From assembly GCA_013368325.1 (NCBI GenBank), contig JAACJK010000112.1:620001-684000 (forward strand): DNA of 64,000 nt, written 5' to 3'. The translations under genes and the position numbers were made by a program. The stretch's first letter is position 1; each line of letters begins with the position of its first letter. Source of the DNA: Ephemerocybe angulata (taxonomy: Eukaryota; Basidiomycota; Agaricomycetes; Agaricales; Psathyrellaceae). Shown one piece after another: positions 1-11,206 of this stretch. The notes beneath the pieces are model-generated. The model was not told where the DNA came from. It made no database searches and saw only the letters and a program-made list of their open reading frames with translations.

Positions 1-249
1 ATGAGTTGCCAAGATCTGCAGGTGGTGATGAAATGAGATGATTTACCACCCGATGGCAATTATCTCCCAGTGGGCCTCGAGTGGTACTGAGGCTTGAGGC
101 GACAGCGGCACCTATTGCACGCTTCGCGTCAGTGCACCGAGATCGCGCGATATATACACACCTCCGCGGTTTGTAGTGAAGTGCGAGTTTGGGTATCTGT
201 GCGTCTGTTCTACAAGGAGTGGTTTCGCAGAATCTACGAACGGTGATAG
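1..249. other. window edge, no gene seen
   Basis: No coding stretch or RNA gene is recognisable here. The segment lies just beyond the stop codon of the DUF6533 gene and may include its 3' untranslated region. Confidence 0.4.
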
Positions 250-2042
250 CTAATGAAACGGTTCAAAAGGCGCCTTGGTCTGTGGAGCTTGATCGTCTCC
301 TGGCCCCATCCCTTGGGCTGTAATGGTATATACTTCTAGCGGATATTCGACTGAGTTGTTTAGTATATCCAGGTCGTACCCCTTCATGGTCATCCCAATC
401 TCTTCGGAAAACGGCTGATAGTATGCGTTGCGGAGGTTGAGAACCAGACGGCAGCCAAGGATTGCGGCGAAGGCCGAGCTGGCTTGGATCGGAAAGAAAG
501 TAAGGCCCGTCTGTAAAAACGTCGGAATCAAAATGTTGGTATCACTGATGGTCTGGAGAGTACGGCTAGAACGACGTGCCTCCGGAGGGGTTGTGAGCCA
601 TACAACAATGACGATGAGGGATGACACAGTTCCGCTAAATCCAATGGAAAGGTTAGTAGGGGAAGACACTCAGAGCCTTGGGTACTCACATGAAAGGAAA
701 TAATATACTGTCCCTTATTAGTACCCGGAAAAGCACCCCCTGCCTCGACCAGGTCCTGAAGGTCTCAAAGTAATTACCCGGAGGCGCATTGGTCCTCAAG
801 CCAAATACCTCCTTCTGTGACTCCTTCAGAAACCGCAAGCCTTCCCACACGGTGAAGGCGACGACAACAATATCGTAGCCAATTAAGATGAACCAAGTGG
901 CGGTTGACCATGATGGCCAGTTTCCTGGCAGGCAAGTGCGCAAAGTGGGTGTTAGAACGATACCTATTAATTGAATCAGAATAGGTCTAAAAAGGAACTT
1001 CAGAGCATCCGGTGTTGCTTTCGAGCGATCTCAAAGGCAAAAAGACTCACTAGATTTTGTAATAGGAAATCCAAACGACAAAACAAGGGGCACGATAACT
1101 CCCGCAAGCATCAGGATGCTTAGAGCGAATAAGAGTGCCGTACGAGCTCTTCTCCGGTGCTTGTACATGCTAAGCATTCGATGCATCATCAACCCTAGAG
1201 ATGCACGTCTTCAATGAGCTCCTGTCATGTAGGCTGTAGCTGAAGATGTGTGGATCCCGCACCTTGCATTGCAGTTACGGAAGCTCCAGCGAGCCAGAAT
1301 TGAATCAGAATATACGAGTTGCATGACTATATGTAGAGTTCAATATGGTTTTGCCCTCCAGCGAGAGGAGGAGGCGTGCCTTCTTGAATTGAGTATAATC
1401 TGAGATCCAGATTTGCACTGAAAGGATCGCAAGTTAGTTTAGAGTCTTTCCGTTTCAGAATAGTCAAACTTACCCGCTAAGCCTTGTCTAGCAGCGCAGG
1501 GAGATTCACAGATGACGTTTAACAAGTGTTTCAAGAGTGAACCGCACTCACAGAAAGAAGCCGTTCGCCGCATAGCGTGTCTTTCCAGATCAACGTAAGG
1601 GGTTGTGTTGTGGTGCAATTGAAGGGGAAGACTTACAATGATATATAGCACCTGAACCATGGACACCTTCTTCTTCTACACGCCACCGATCAGTGAGTCA
1701 CTGACCTCTCCCCTGAACCCCCATAGAGAACTCACCCAGATAAGCTCTACCTACGAACCAGCTCATCAGCATCGATGAGGCCACAGACGATATGCACACC
1801 AACCTCCAAGTCGAACGTCGTTACTAGAGGGGTGTAAATTTATCGCGCTATTTCGTACACCGACCACGCCAAGGACTCACTATGGTCCCAGAACGTAACT
1901 GTTGCTGTTGCGACTGCATGCCGTGAAGGTAGCTGTAAGCCAGTGTCGTTCCCTAAGACTAGTAACAGCGAGCGCACACACCTACGAACCAGTGCCCTTT
2001 CTGCACGAACCACGCGAACTGGAGGGCATCTTCAGCACTCAT
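250..2042 (-). CDS. DUF6533-type multi-pass membrane protein
   Basis: Uncharacterised membrane protein of the DUF6533 family, which is abundant in Agaricomycetes and has no known reaction. I read eleven exons (coordinates descending): 2042-1986, 1932-1861, 1750-1736, 1675-1637, 1580-1552, 1487-1474, 1417-1380, 1326-1263, 1194-1051, 963-690 and 634-250. They total 377 codons including stop. The family signature is visible across five exons: an aromatic-Asp-His start (TVTFWDH), then VELIWKKK, then VLYIITRYAA. A later cysteine, the segment LMMHRMLSMYKHRR and further hydrophobic segments follow, ending in a hydrophilic tail. The middle exons (1487-1380) are the least certain because one donor has to be GC (position 1379). 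Exon 3 is only 15 nt. The start was chosen because it opens exon 1 in the only frame that joins the chain. Confidence 0.8.
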
Positions 2043-2372
2043 GAAAGTGCAGGTTTGGGGCTCCGGGGAACCGAGGGTATCATCGAGTGAGTTGTTTCAA
2101 AATTCAGAGCGATCATCAGGCACGAAAGGCTAAATATGCCAGCAGGTGCCAGGAGGAGCCAGGAGGGCATATACATTTAGGCCCATCATGATTTTGCCCG
2201 ATCACTGATTTAATGGGGCAGATCAGGGCAGATCTTATGCCGGAATCCAGGCAACGGCTTGTCATTAATCATTGGCCACCAGAACGGATATGCAATTGTC
2301 TGAATCTCATCAGCATTGTGCTAGGACCCCGGTTTATACCCTCAGAGGCTAGATCCGGGTTTTGGCTCCCAA

Positions 2373-2946
2373 TGTCCGGATTGTGAAAGTTGAAAAGGCT
2401 CGATTTTGTCCGGATTGGCTCCCAGCCTGGCGCCCAGGTGCCAAATTTTGTCCGGATTCTGAGATCCAGCCTAAATATATTCGATTTTTCGCTTATTTTC
2501 GCCTATTTTATTTTTTAGCGCTCGCATGAGCTCCTGCGACCGCGAAACACCAGTTTTCACGTCTAGAAAGGCTACGACGCGACTAAACGAGCTCGTTTGT
2601 CAAAATTGTTACCTTTTTGAGTTCGTCAAGACTGGGTCAGTGTCAAGACGTCAATGGAAAGCTCTTCAGTTGAAAAGTACTATATTACCAGCCATTTAGG
2701 CTTCAAGAATCGCGCCCGCTGAACAAGTTGAAGACATCTACTGCCCCTCAGGCTCGAACTCAGGGCCCCAGTTGAGCTTTCAGCAGCCTACCACCTGAGC
2801 CATTTGTCCGGATTATTAATCTACCATGAAAGAACTCTCGTCTGGCTGTCCGGATTGTGGATCTGGCATTTTTCGCGATCCTACTCCAAATTGTCCGGAT
2901 TGACATCTGGGCTTCGCCGCCTACGGCGGCGATTTTTGTCCGGATT
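2373..2946 (+). repeat. cluster of seven TGTCCGGATT direct repeats
   Basis: Exact 10-mers start at 2373, 2407, 2449, 2805, 2847, 2892 and 2937, all in the same orientation. Each contains the palindrome TCCGGA. Two copies extend to GTCCGGATTGACATCT. Spacing is irregular (34-356 bp), so this is not a simple tandem satellite. I see no open reading frame spanning it. Confidence 0.75.
2740..2812 (-). repeat. tRNA-derived (SINE-like) fragment
   Basis: Read on the minus strand, an A-box-like TGGCTCAGGTGG is followed about 40 nt later by a B-box-like GAGTTCGAGCC, as in a tRNA gene or a tRNA-derived SINE head. The D arm and acceptor stem do not pair cleanly, so I do not call a functional tRNA. It overlaps one TGTCCGGATT copy at its 5' side. 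Confidence 0.35.
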
Positions 2947-3337
2947 GACATCTACCCTCTCAGGGCATAAACCGGGGTCCTATTGTGCTCCTGGCGAACT
3001 ATGTAGGAAGATCCCTCCATCGCTCTGTATCACGCTGATCCCAGGTGTTTCGTGCTCCGGCACAAATTTTGAAACATCTCCCTGGGTTGTGAACTAGAGG
3101 GTCTTCGTTAGATTGGGTTGCTGGAGGTTGCTGGGCGCGCACTACCAGATCTAAAACCATCGTTGGCTACGGCCAACTAGCGGAGGCACGCGGAGAGGCG
3201 GGTATTAGCAGGTATTAGCGGCGTCTGTTCCAGTCTGTTCCCCGCAATCTCGTGTCCCAAGACAAATTAGTCGCCGACTGATTTGTCTGACGCGGATTGG
3301 GTCGTTCCTGATTGGGACCACGTAACCTTCGACCTAC

Positions 3338-4148
3338 CTACCTACCCTCGAGGTGGCTTGGACCGGCAGACGACGACGTTCCAGCTGCAACATTACTGAA
3401 GCATCCCGAGCCAGACTGGTATTGGTTGTAATAGCTGGTTTCCGCCGGTTGTTGCGGCGGGTTCTGGGGCGCAACGGGTATAGAGGTAGATGAAAAGCCG
3501 TGGAGGCGATGATAATAGCCTGGATAGGCAGCATGACTCGTCGGAGTTGTCTGGGGTGGTGGTGGTGGGTTTAAATGGGATAACGGTGTGACGTTACATA
3601 GATGCTGACGGTCCTGGAATAGAGATCGGGTTGGGGTGATAGCCCGTGGGCCCTATTGGTGGTCGTAGAATATTATTCTGAGGCATGGAAAAGAAGGGAA
3701 ACAGGGCAGGTCTGTATTGGTTGTGATAGATGTAGTGTGGTGGGAAGTGTGGTGGTAGTAAGGCCCCAGACGCTGCGCCGGGGCCTGAACCGGAAGCATG
3801 AGGCGCAGAACCTGAGGCCTGAGGCCTGAGGTCTGGCCCGCGTAGTGGCTGGGAGTGGCTGGGCCCCATTGGTCGGAGAACATTCTGAGGCATGGAAAAA
3901 GAATTGGCCGCCGGAGAAGGCCCATATTGGTAGTGGGAGTCTGGTAATGGTGGTAAGGCCTCACTGGCAGGCGCCGCGGCGGCGTTGTAGGTACGTCCTG
4001 GGCCGGAGGCCTGAGACGCAGCCGTAGCCACGTTTGGGTCTGAAGTCAAGTCTGGGTGACCACTCCGCAACCATGGGGTTGGCTTTTGCTGGAGGAAAAC
4101 TACTATCGCAGATTGAAGGCACAGTTTGACGGGCACCGATATAAGCAC
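3338..4148 (-). CDS. hypothetical Pro/Ser/Tyr-rich low-complexity protein
   Basis: No family recognised. Two exons are proposed, 4148-3598 and 3536-3338 (250 codons with stop), joined across a 61-bp intron. The acceptor was chosen because it keeps the same composition (Gly, Pro, Ser, Tyr, Asn, Gln) in the second exon. The first exon has an internal duplication: FSMPQN-x-LRP-x-GP occurs twice, about 80 residues apart. Such composition suggests a disordered protein. The start is uncertain: an alternative ATG at 4164 opens a different frame that would need another intron. It could also be a spurious reading of low-complexity DNA. Confidence 0.35.
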
Positions 4149-4164
4149 CGATGTAAGAACTCAT

Positions 4165-4860
4165 AGACTATAGCATCCTGCATATGTATACTCAGGTTCC
4201 TCGAATCCAAAGAAAAAGGAAGAAGTGAGGTATCATCACACGTGCCTGACGCGGTTTATGTGTCGCCTATGCAACGATGTGAAAGGTTTCAAAGCGAAGG
4301 AAATCGAGACCTCAATGATTTGAAAGTCTGCCAGGTCTGCCAGAAGAGAACAATTATCGGACCTATTATCAGAGTTGCATAGCTGACATCCGAGTCGGAG
4401 TTAGTCTGGGCTTGTATGTCCATTGTCCGACAACCCTGCAGGCTGCAGCCTGTCACAGACCGGCGATGCACAGTCCTCGAGAGTCGACAAGCCTTTGCTG
4501 CTCAAGCTCTCTCCCATTCTTAAAGTTGCAGCCATCCAGCGTGCCACGGGACCTCCGAAGGAAGAGCACGAGGACGCCAGTTACTTGTTCGGAATTCAAG
4601 CCTTGAAGCCGTCGCTGATTTCAGAACACATCTCCCAGTTGACTGCCTCATATGCCCGAGGAGAGCATGATGCAAAAAATTGGCTTAGCATGCGCAGCTC
4701 TAGAATCGAAAAGGTCAGTATCGGCCAATTGTTGGTGCTAGCAGTAATTCTGCAGTATCTTACTGATTATTTCATGACCTCAGAAACGATCCTGATTACT
4801 TGCCACCCGTCCATGCCACTGGAAGCTTAAGGTAAGTAAATTGAAGGATAGGACCCAGTC
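4165..4860. other. intergenic, one weak ORF
   Basis: Upstream region of the NACHT gene. A plus-strand reading frame at 4423-4830 could encode 135 residues, or fewer if a GT-AG intron at 4714-4753 is removed. It resembles no family I know and may be a remnant or an untranslated leader. Confidence 0.3.
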
Positions 4861-7050
4861 ATGACCAACACTGACCATCCTGCGTCTGATTGGCACACCG
4901 ATAGTTCGATTGCGGACCCTTCGACGATTTTCCAAAACAACAATTCGACCATTGAAAACCAAACATATATCGCTCATGTCGAAAACACCACTCCCCTTCT
5001 CTCCGCATCAGAACGTCAGTCGTAACTTTGTGATGTTCTGCTACAGTACATACCACCGAGCACCATTGTAATCTGACTATGTTGTCACAGTTCTGCAGGA
5101 CCACATCGCTGCCGGAGCCATGCACACCTCCGACGATCGATGCGACGCGCCGAAATGCCACCCAGAGACCAGGGTGGCAGTCCAAGCCGACATCATGAGT
5201 TGGATAGCTCACGGAGATGGCGGCGACTCCAGCCAGTCGAAGAAGATTATGTGGGTGACGGGCCCCGCGGGTACAGGGAAGACAGCGATTGCCGGCTCGA
5301 TAGCGCAGGGCTGCCAGGAGAGGGGCCTGCTGGCAGGTAGCTTCTTTTTCTCCTCGTTCTCGGGCGATGCAAAGAGGCGCTCGAAACGGTACCTTGTGCC
5401 GACGCTAGCGTACCAGATTACCCGCCATGCGTGTTTTAAGGATGTTGAGGAATCCGTCGCGCTTGCCATCAAGCACGATCCAGCTATCTTCGACCAGCAG
5501 CTCAAGGACCAGCTTGAGGCATTAATTTTGAAGCCTCTGCGTACTGTGTGGAGGGGGAATTTGTTGCCTGCGACTGTACCCAAGGTACTGATCGTCGATG
5601 GCCTCGACGAATGCGAGGTAAAACCACAATTAATTCGATACCCTGACAAATGGAGGAACATCCGGAAACACGAAGATGAACATCTCGAGATTCTGTCCGC
5701 ACTGCTGCAGGCCTCCAACGATCCTGCCTTCCCCTTTCGCATTCTCCTTCTCAGCCGTCCGGAACCCAGCATTCGCACCTTCTTCTCTGGCATCGGGAAG
5801 GGTATCTCATTCGAGATATTCCTCGACAACAAGTACAGTCCTGACGCGGACATCGCGCTGTTCCTGAAGGCCAAATTCGCCGAGCTGAAGCGCCGGTACC
5901 CTAGAATCCCCGCCTCATGGCCACCCAATGACGTGCTTGAGGTTCTCGTCGCAAACGCCTCAGGCCAGTTCATCTACGCGGCGACCGTCATCCGCTACAT
6001 CGATGGACCATTGGGGAAGCCGCAGCTCCTACTTGACCATGTTCTCGAGAGTAACAGGCGGAGTTCTGGCACACCCCGGGGCGAATCAAACCCCCTGGAG
6101 CCATTGGATATGCTTTACACGTCCATTATCAAGCGTAGTCAAGATCATCGACTTTTAGCCACATGGATACGAGTCATCGTCAAGTTTACGGGTGTCGAGG
6201 GGCCAAGGAGCCATGATTTGGACTCTGCGTTCGTTTGGAGGGCCCTTCTTTCGTCATCGCCCGAGGAAGCAGACTCGTTGCTGGAGAACATGCAATCCTT
6301 GATGTCCATTCCACCATCCAATGATTTGATCAGCAAGTTCAGTTTCTATCATAAATCTTTCCCAGATTTTATGGCAGATCCCAAACGCTGCAATGACCTT
6401 TACATTGACGAGGAAGCCGTGCGAGACCTGTGTACCAGCCGGTTTGTGCAGATCCTGAAGGGTGCGTCCAAGTCGGTTGTCTCATCCACGAATTTCTTAT
6501 TTATCTATTTCTCGTAATTTGTTTGGGTTATGACAGACAAACGACCGTCGTACGAACTCACCCCGGAGGAGACGTCTCAGTTCTTCTACTGGTTCATCAA
6601 GTGCATCACAGACGAAGACAGCTTCAGTTGGCGAAATGCCTTGAAGCCCGGGCGAGCATCGCTGAAAGCAGACCTTCTGTCGTGCGATGTGTCTTGGTGG
6701 ATGGACCAAGTCTGCCACCATTTCCCGCGCAGTCACAGGCGAAGCCGGTACCCGGCTTTGTGCATTTTCGAATGGTTTGTGGGCGTTCATCGGTCTGGTT
6801 CTGTGAGTACAGGATTATCCTCCCCCTGTCGTTGAGCTGCTGACTCCCTGCCGTATTCGCGTAGTGCAACGCCGCACTCTGCCACTCCGCATGCAGGTAC
6901 TGGAGGCGCAGTATTATCTCTTATGCCAAAGAGAGAAACAGAGTTGTTCCCGGAAACCGTTGGCTAATTCGTGAGCGGTTTGTGCTGGTTGGCGACTATG
7001 CCAAGACGGAGTGGGACGAACATCGATTCTTTATTGAGAGGTATACCTAG
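4861..7050 (+). CDS. NACHT-domain P-loop NTPase (NLR/STAND-like)
   Basis: STAND-class NTPase of the fungal NLR-like group; relatives act in self/non-self recognition and regulated cell death, but no function is shown here. Four exons: 4861-5014, 5091-6461, 6537-6802 and 6865-7050 (658 residues). The start follows a short N-terminal domain rich in Asn, Ser and Thr (FQNNNSTIENQTYI), then the family's usual LLQDHIAAGA linker. The NACHT core shows Walker A GPAGTGKT (residues about 109-116), SFFFSS shortly after it, and Walker B VLIVDGLDE (about 217). The rest is a helical winged-helix-type region. I see no WD40, TPR or ankyrin repeats at the C-terminus, so it is either a short NACHT protein or lacks its sensor. 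The last exon is assigned by reading phase only. Confidence 0.87.
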
Positions 7051-8298
7051 TTGTTCAGTTTTCCCTGACCCGGTGTATTATTAGAGAAGGTATTTAGTAG
7101 TGGGCATGCAAGCATGCCAGCTACGAGTCCGTTTCCATTCGTCACTCGGCATCTTGTGGCCTTTAAACTATTCTCTCGTGCATCCGGATTTCCGCGTGAA
7201 ACGGTATGAGGATGGCAGTCTATTGAAGGACAGGAGGTATGTGGCGGAGGACAAGCGGTAATCCAGAAAGTCTCTGTCTGCACGGTCCCTTTGGGGGTCT
7301 TCTCTGGTGTTGAGGTTAAACAGCTGCCAGATAAAGTGATGACCTACCTGGTTTGGTAGCTTTGTGGTTTTACAAACCTATGTAGGTCGTCAGATAGGAA
7401 TGGTTCTAGTAGAGCAAGACCTCCACTTGAACAAAAACAGTACAGTCTTTCTCGAGCTCTCTAACCGGGTCATCGCCCACAAGTTCGATCCCAGTTGCCT
7501 CGACTCCTTACGTTTATCACGCTTTCTCGACGACATAGCTTCAGGGCCAGGAGGGGACGCAGGGATTCGCTTAAGCGCCCTTACATAATACATCCAACCT
7601 CCTCTTCTTGATAAGGGCGCTAATTTCCATGACTGTACCACATTTTATTTCAGCTTGGATTGGGCTCTCCTCCCGCAGTAAGACCATTGTCCTTAAGAGT
7701 ATCAGGCACGGGCCACGTCTTACCCTGTTGGAGAATCGTCGCTAGAGTTCAATGATGTCAGTGACGGACGCAAGTCGGATGATCTACCTCCGCAAGGGAC
7801 GATCAAATCACAGCTTTCGTCCTCCTTGCACCACGGTAGACTGCGGTTTGCCCGTGCATGTCATTCAAGAACTCCATTTGCCTAGACCCTCAATGACGTC
7901 CTACCCAAATCCAACCCAAATCCTTTCTCCAGTAAAAGGCCTGGATCCTCGCGATCCGCCGTAATGTGAGCGCTTATATATCGACTTTCATGTTCCGGCG
8001 CTCCACCACTTTCACGCCAGGAAGTTCACTTCGCGGCTAAACAAAGGAGCTTCGTCAGCCGAATCAGCACACTTTCGATGCAGTAGCGGCCCTCTTCACA
8101 TCTTGAGCCCCCGTTTTAATCACATATGCCTCCTTCGAATTCAAGATGACCTCGAAGGCCTAGACAATCCATCCGTACGCAAGTAGAACTCCACCCCTGT
8201 ACTCGGATTCCAGATGAGCGGGCATCTCTTTCCAGATATGTGCGGTCCAAGTTCAATCTTGGTGCTGCCACCGATGATCTCATGTCTCTCCTATCCGG
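7051..8298. other. intergenic, with a GC-rich inverted repeat
   Basis: Separates the NACHT and DUF4238-kinase genes. It contains an inverted repeat at 7571-7623 built from two copies of the TTAAGCGCCC motif. Reading frames at 7364-7588 and 7752-7964 are unconvincing. A 5' exon of the downstream gene may lie around 8000-8290: the plus-strand reading HHFHARKF near 8000 vaguely resembles the DUF4238 start, but I could not join it. Confidence 0.4.
7571..7580 (-). promoter_or_regulatory. GGGCGCTTAA motif, exact copy
   Basis: Written TTAAGCGCCC on plus. It forms the left arm of an inverted repeat whose right arm is TAAGGGCGCTAA at 7612-7623. Confidence 0.5.
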
Positions 8299-10551
8299 AT
8301 GCACATGAGAGTCGTGAATTGCCTGGCTCCCTACGATGTCCACGAGAACCGCCTGGACGAAATCAAACAAGCCCCCGAGATTAGGATCCCACTTCTCCAA
8401 GGCTTGGAAGACTGGCAGCAGAGCGACCCCTCAAGAGTATCCATCGATGACGTGACCTCGAAAAAGCTTTCCCACGTCGAGGAAGTCTTCACATGTCTTG
8501 AGGAAGATGTCCTGGTCATGATGCAAGCCATTCTGAAGCAGTTAGAAGACGGGAGCTCATCGACACATCATTCCGATTCCACTATACCGACGTCTCAAAG
8601 CTCGATCCCAGCTTTCTACTCGCTCTCTCTCAACCACCTATCGAAGCTCAGGCGCTTTCTCATTTTCTTGCGCTTCAGGAACAGCGGTGGTTATGCTTCC
8701 ATCGTCCGCAAACTCAGCTCTGACCTTGAGCCCCGGAAGGAGGACGGAAACATCTATCCGGCATACAAGACTCTCGTCGTGCAGATGCAACGACGGTATG
8801 TGCTGCGCGCATTTATGGACTTTCTGCAGGGTCAAGATCGCAGGGAGAGCCAGAAACGACACGAGGATCTGCCGACCTTTGGTTCTAGTTCAGGAGACGG
8901 GGAGGATAAGTTTGTCGACTTCTTTCATGAGATCATGGACTGTTATTGCTGGAGAATGGTGGAAGCCGAGCTATGCGTTGGCGTGGTTCGCGACGAGAGA
9001 GAGACTGGAAAGGAGGAGTACATACTCCCCGAGTCTTGCTATGGGTCGTTGGACGAAGGTTACGAGGAGGATCCGTAAGTTAATCTACACTTCCACCTTC
9101 CCCATGATAGTACTGAGTCTCTTCTTTAAAGAGATTCATGCGACTTCTTCTTCCCCATCAGCCCCACAGTGGCAATCTACCTCCTTGGAACCTCTCCAAC
9201 AACCGCCCCGCCCCCGCTTCTAAACCCCCACACCCTCGTTTCCATTCCCGTTGGCCTCGAGTCGATGATAGACGTCCACCTGCGAAACAGTATGGTTCTT
9301 CAAACCTACCCCGCACGACTCATCTTCGCCAGCCTCAAGTGCATCGTCTGTTCCCTGAAAAGCTATGACGAATTCCGGTGGATCAACGAGCACCAAGACT
9401 ACTCAAGGCTGCGTATGCGGTGCCGGCAGAAGTACTCGAAAGAGGAGCTTGTGAAGACGCTTGTACTGCGGGATCGGGAAGACTCGCCCTCCGACTCGGA
9501 AGACGACGTCGAAGATGAGCTGGAGGCTGAGACGCCCACGAGCAAAAAGGCCGTGCGAGTGTTCGACCTCACGGACCAAGTGAGGTTGGAAGGAACATGG
9601 GCGGTGGGCTTCGGAACCTTCTCGGACGTGTGGAAAGGCACATGGCGCGACCCCATGGAGCGCCGCGAGCGCGCTGTGGCAGTCAAGTTCCTTCGTTCCG
9701 TCATGGTACAGAACGTGAAGGAGCGCCTCATCCGACGGATCCAGGCGGAGGTCTCGACATGGCACAAACTCTGCCACCGCAATGTCAGCCAGTTCTTTGG
9801 TATCGTCCAGTCTGCGAGCAGCTTCGGAATGGTGTCGCCGTGGTACTCGAATGGCATCATCTGCGATTATCTCAAGATGAGGCCTAACGTTGATAGGCTC
9901 AAGCTCCTCACCCAGATTGCCTCTGGAGTGATGCACCTTCACTCGCACGTACCTCCGATAGTGCATGGGGACCTCAAGGGCGGAAATATCCTTGTCGACG
10001 CCCACGGGTACGCGATCATCACCGACTTCGGGCTCTCAAAGGTGATGGAGGAGGTTTCTCAAGCCTGCTCGGAGCTCGAGAACGCGCCCCCAGGCACTGC
10101 ATGCGGCGGACGAGGCACATCAGTCTTCGCAGGGAGCACGCGATGGATGGCGCCTGAGCTTATCCTTGCACTTGTAAATGAAGTCGAAGGAGAGCGGCCA
10201 ATAATTACGACAATGAGCGACGTGTACGCCTTCGGGAGTGTGTGTTTGGAGGTTGCTACGGACGATGTGCCATATCCACACCGCACGAACGATCACGCTG
10301 TCATCCTCGACATCCTGCGCACCATTCCCCCGAGGCGCGCAGACTCGAGCTGTAAAGTCGATGTGCGCAGCTCGGAGGAGTTTTGGGCCTGGTTGGATTT
10401 GTGCTGGGCAGTGCCAGCGGAGCGAAGGCCATCGATGATGGAGTGCTTGAGGGCTTTGGAAGATATGGTTCCTACTGTCGCCCCTGCAAGTCAAACCGCG
10501 GGGCCGTACAGCTCAATGACCACATCATATACCAGGCGACGTTCGAGTTGA
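8299..10551 (+). CDS. DUF4238-like domain fused to TKL-type protein kinase
   Basis: Two exons, 8299-9074 and 9162-10551 (721 residues from the first ATG). The N-terminal half resembles fungal DUF4238 proteins (function unknown): HVEEVFTCLEEDV, then LSLNHLSKLRRFLIFLRFRN, and after the intron a segment starting PTVAIYLLG. An acidic linker follows. The second half is a Ser/Thr kinase with beta-3 lysine VAVKFL, catalytic loop HGDLKGGNIL, metal site DFG (ITDFGLSK), WMAPEL and SDVYAFG. It is the tyrosine-kinase-like type common in mushrooms, and all key catalytic residues are present. The 87-bp intron between the halves is in the DUF4238 part, not at the domain junction, so the fusion lies inside one exon. 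The true start may be further upstream. Confidence 0.84.
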
Positions 10552-11206
10552 GTCCCATGTCGCTCGTTCATTGCACGTATGACTATATTCATGATATTTA
10601 TGCCTAATTTTGTTTTGTACCCTCAATCACATGTATCATAGTTTACTCACCATCAAGTTATGTACATTATCAGAACGCTTTACCTCCTCTTTACCACTAG
10701 CTCTCGGTATCACACCGCATAACTTGAGCCAGCAACTCTCCACGAAGCCTTCGCGAGTCCAAATTGGGCGCCTAATTTCTCTGACTCGGAGGTTCCTGCA
10801 CCATGCCAGGCTTCTAGATTTGTGGCGACCGACCGCCTGCTTTTGTCCCTTTTCCTGGCAGATTTTCCTGAGAAAAAACTGGGGTCTTTCGCTCCAAAAT
10901 CTCGCCCGATCTATCGAGTGGCACTATCGTCCAGCGCAACCCCGGATATAAGCGCCGATGTCATCAAACCCCACATGACCTGGACAATGGCCTTGACGAC
11001 TTCTACATCAAATGTTTCGTTCTCCGCGCAGAACTGGTTAGAGGTTCATTGTACCTCCACCACTCAAACCACTGCCACCACCACCAACCCATATATCCGC
11101 CTCTCCCATCGCATCGACACGCGTATGACAACAGGTACTTCGGTTCCTTCGCCACTCCGGTGTACAAGCACGACTCACACGAGTCCTACGAGACCTGCCA
11201 CAGGAG
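10552..11206. other. intergenic or 5' region
   Basis: Contains GGGCGCCTAA (10766), a one-base variant of the repeated motif, and ATAAGCGCCG (10948). Part of it (about 10980-11110) may be a first exon of the next gene joined by a GT-AG intron ending at 11191. I cannot confirm this. Confidence 0.35.

Larger units (their letters stand above)
2043..3337. other. gene-poor segment with dispersed repeats
   Basis: No convincing gene. It contains seven exact direct copies of TGTCCGGATT (2373-2946), a tRNA-like stretch on the minus strand (about 2740-2812), and small duplications such as GGTATTAGC and GTCTGTTCC near 3200-3240. It looks like decayed repeat sequence. Confidence 0.5.

Noticed and set aside
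2740..2812. Functional tRNA gene
   Set aside because: A and B boxes are present but the acceptor and D stems do not pair. Kept only as a tRNA-derived fragment.
5209..5973. Minus-strand frame of 254 residues
   Set aside because: Antisense shadow of the NACHT gene, whose sense frame has clear Walker motifs.
9399..10005. Minus-strand frames of 153 and 200 residues
   Set aside because: Antisense to the kinase domain; no family resemblance.
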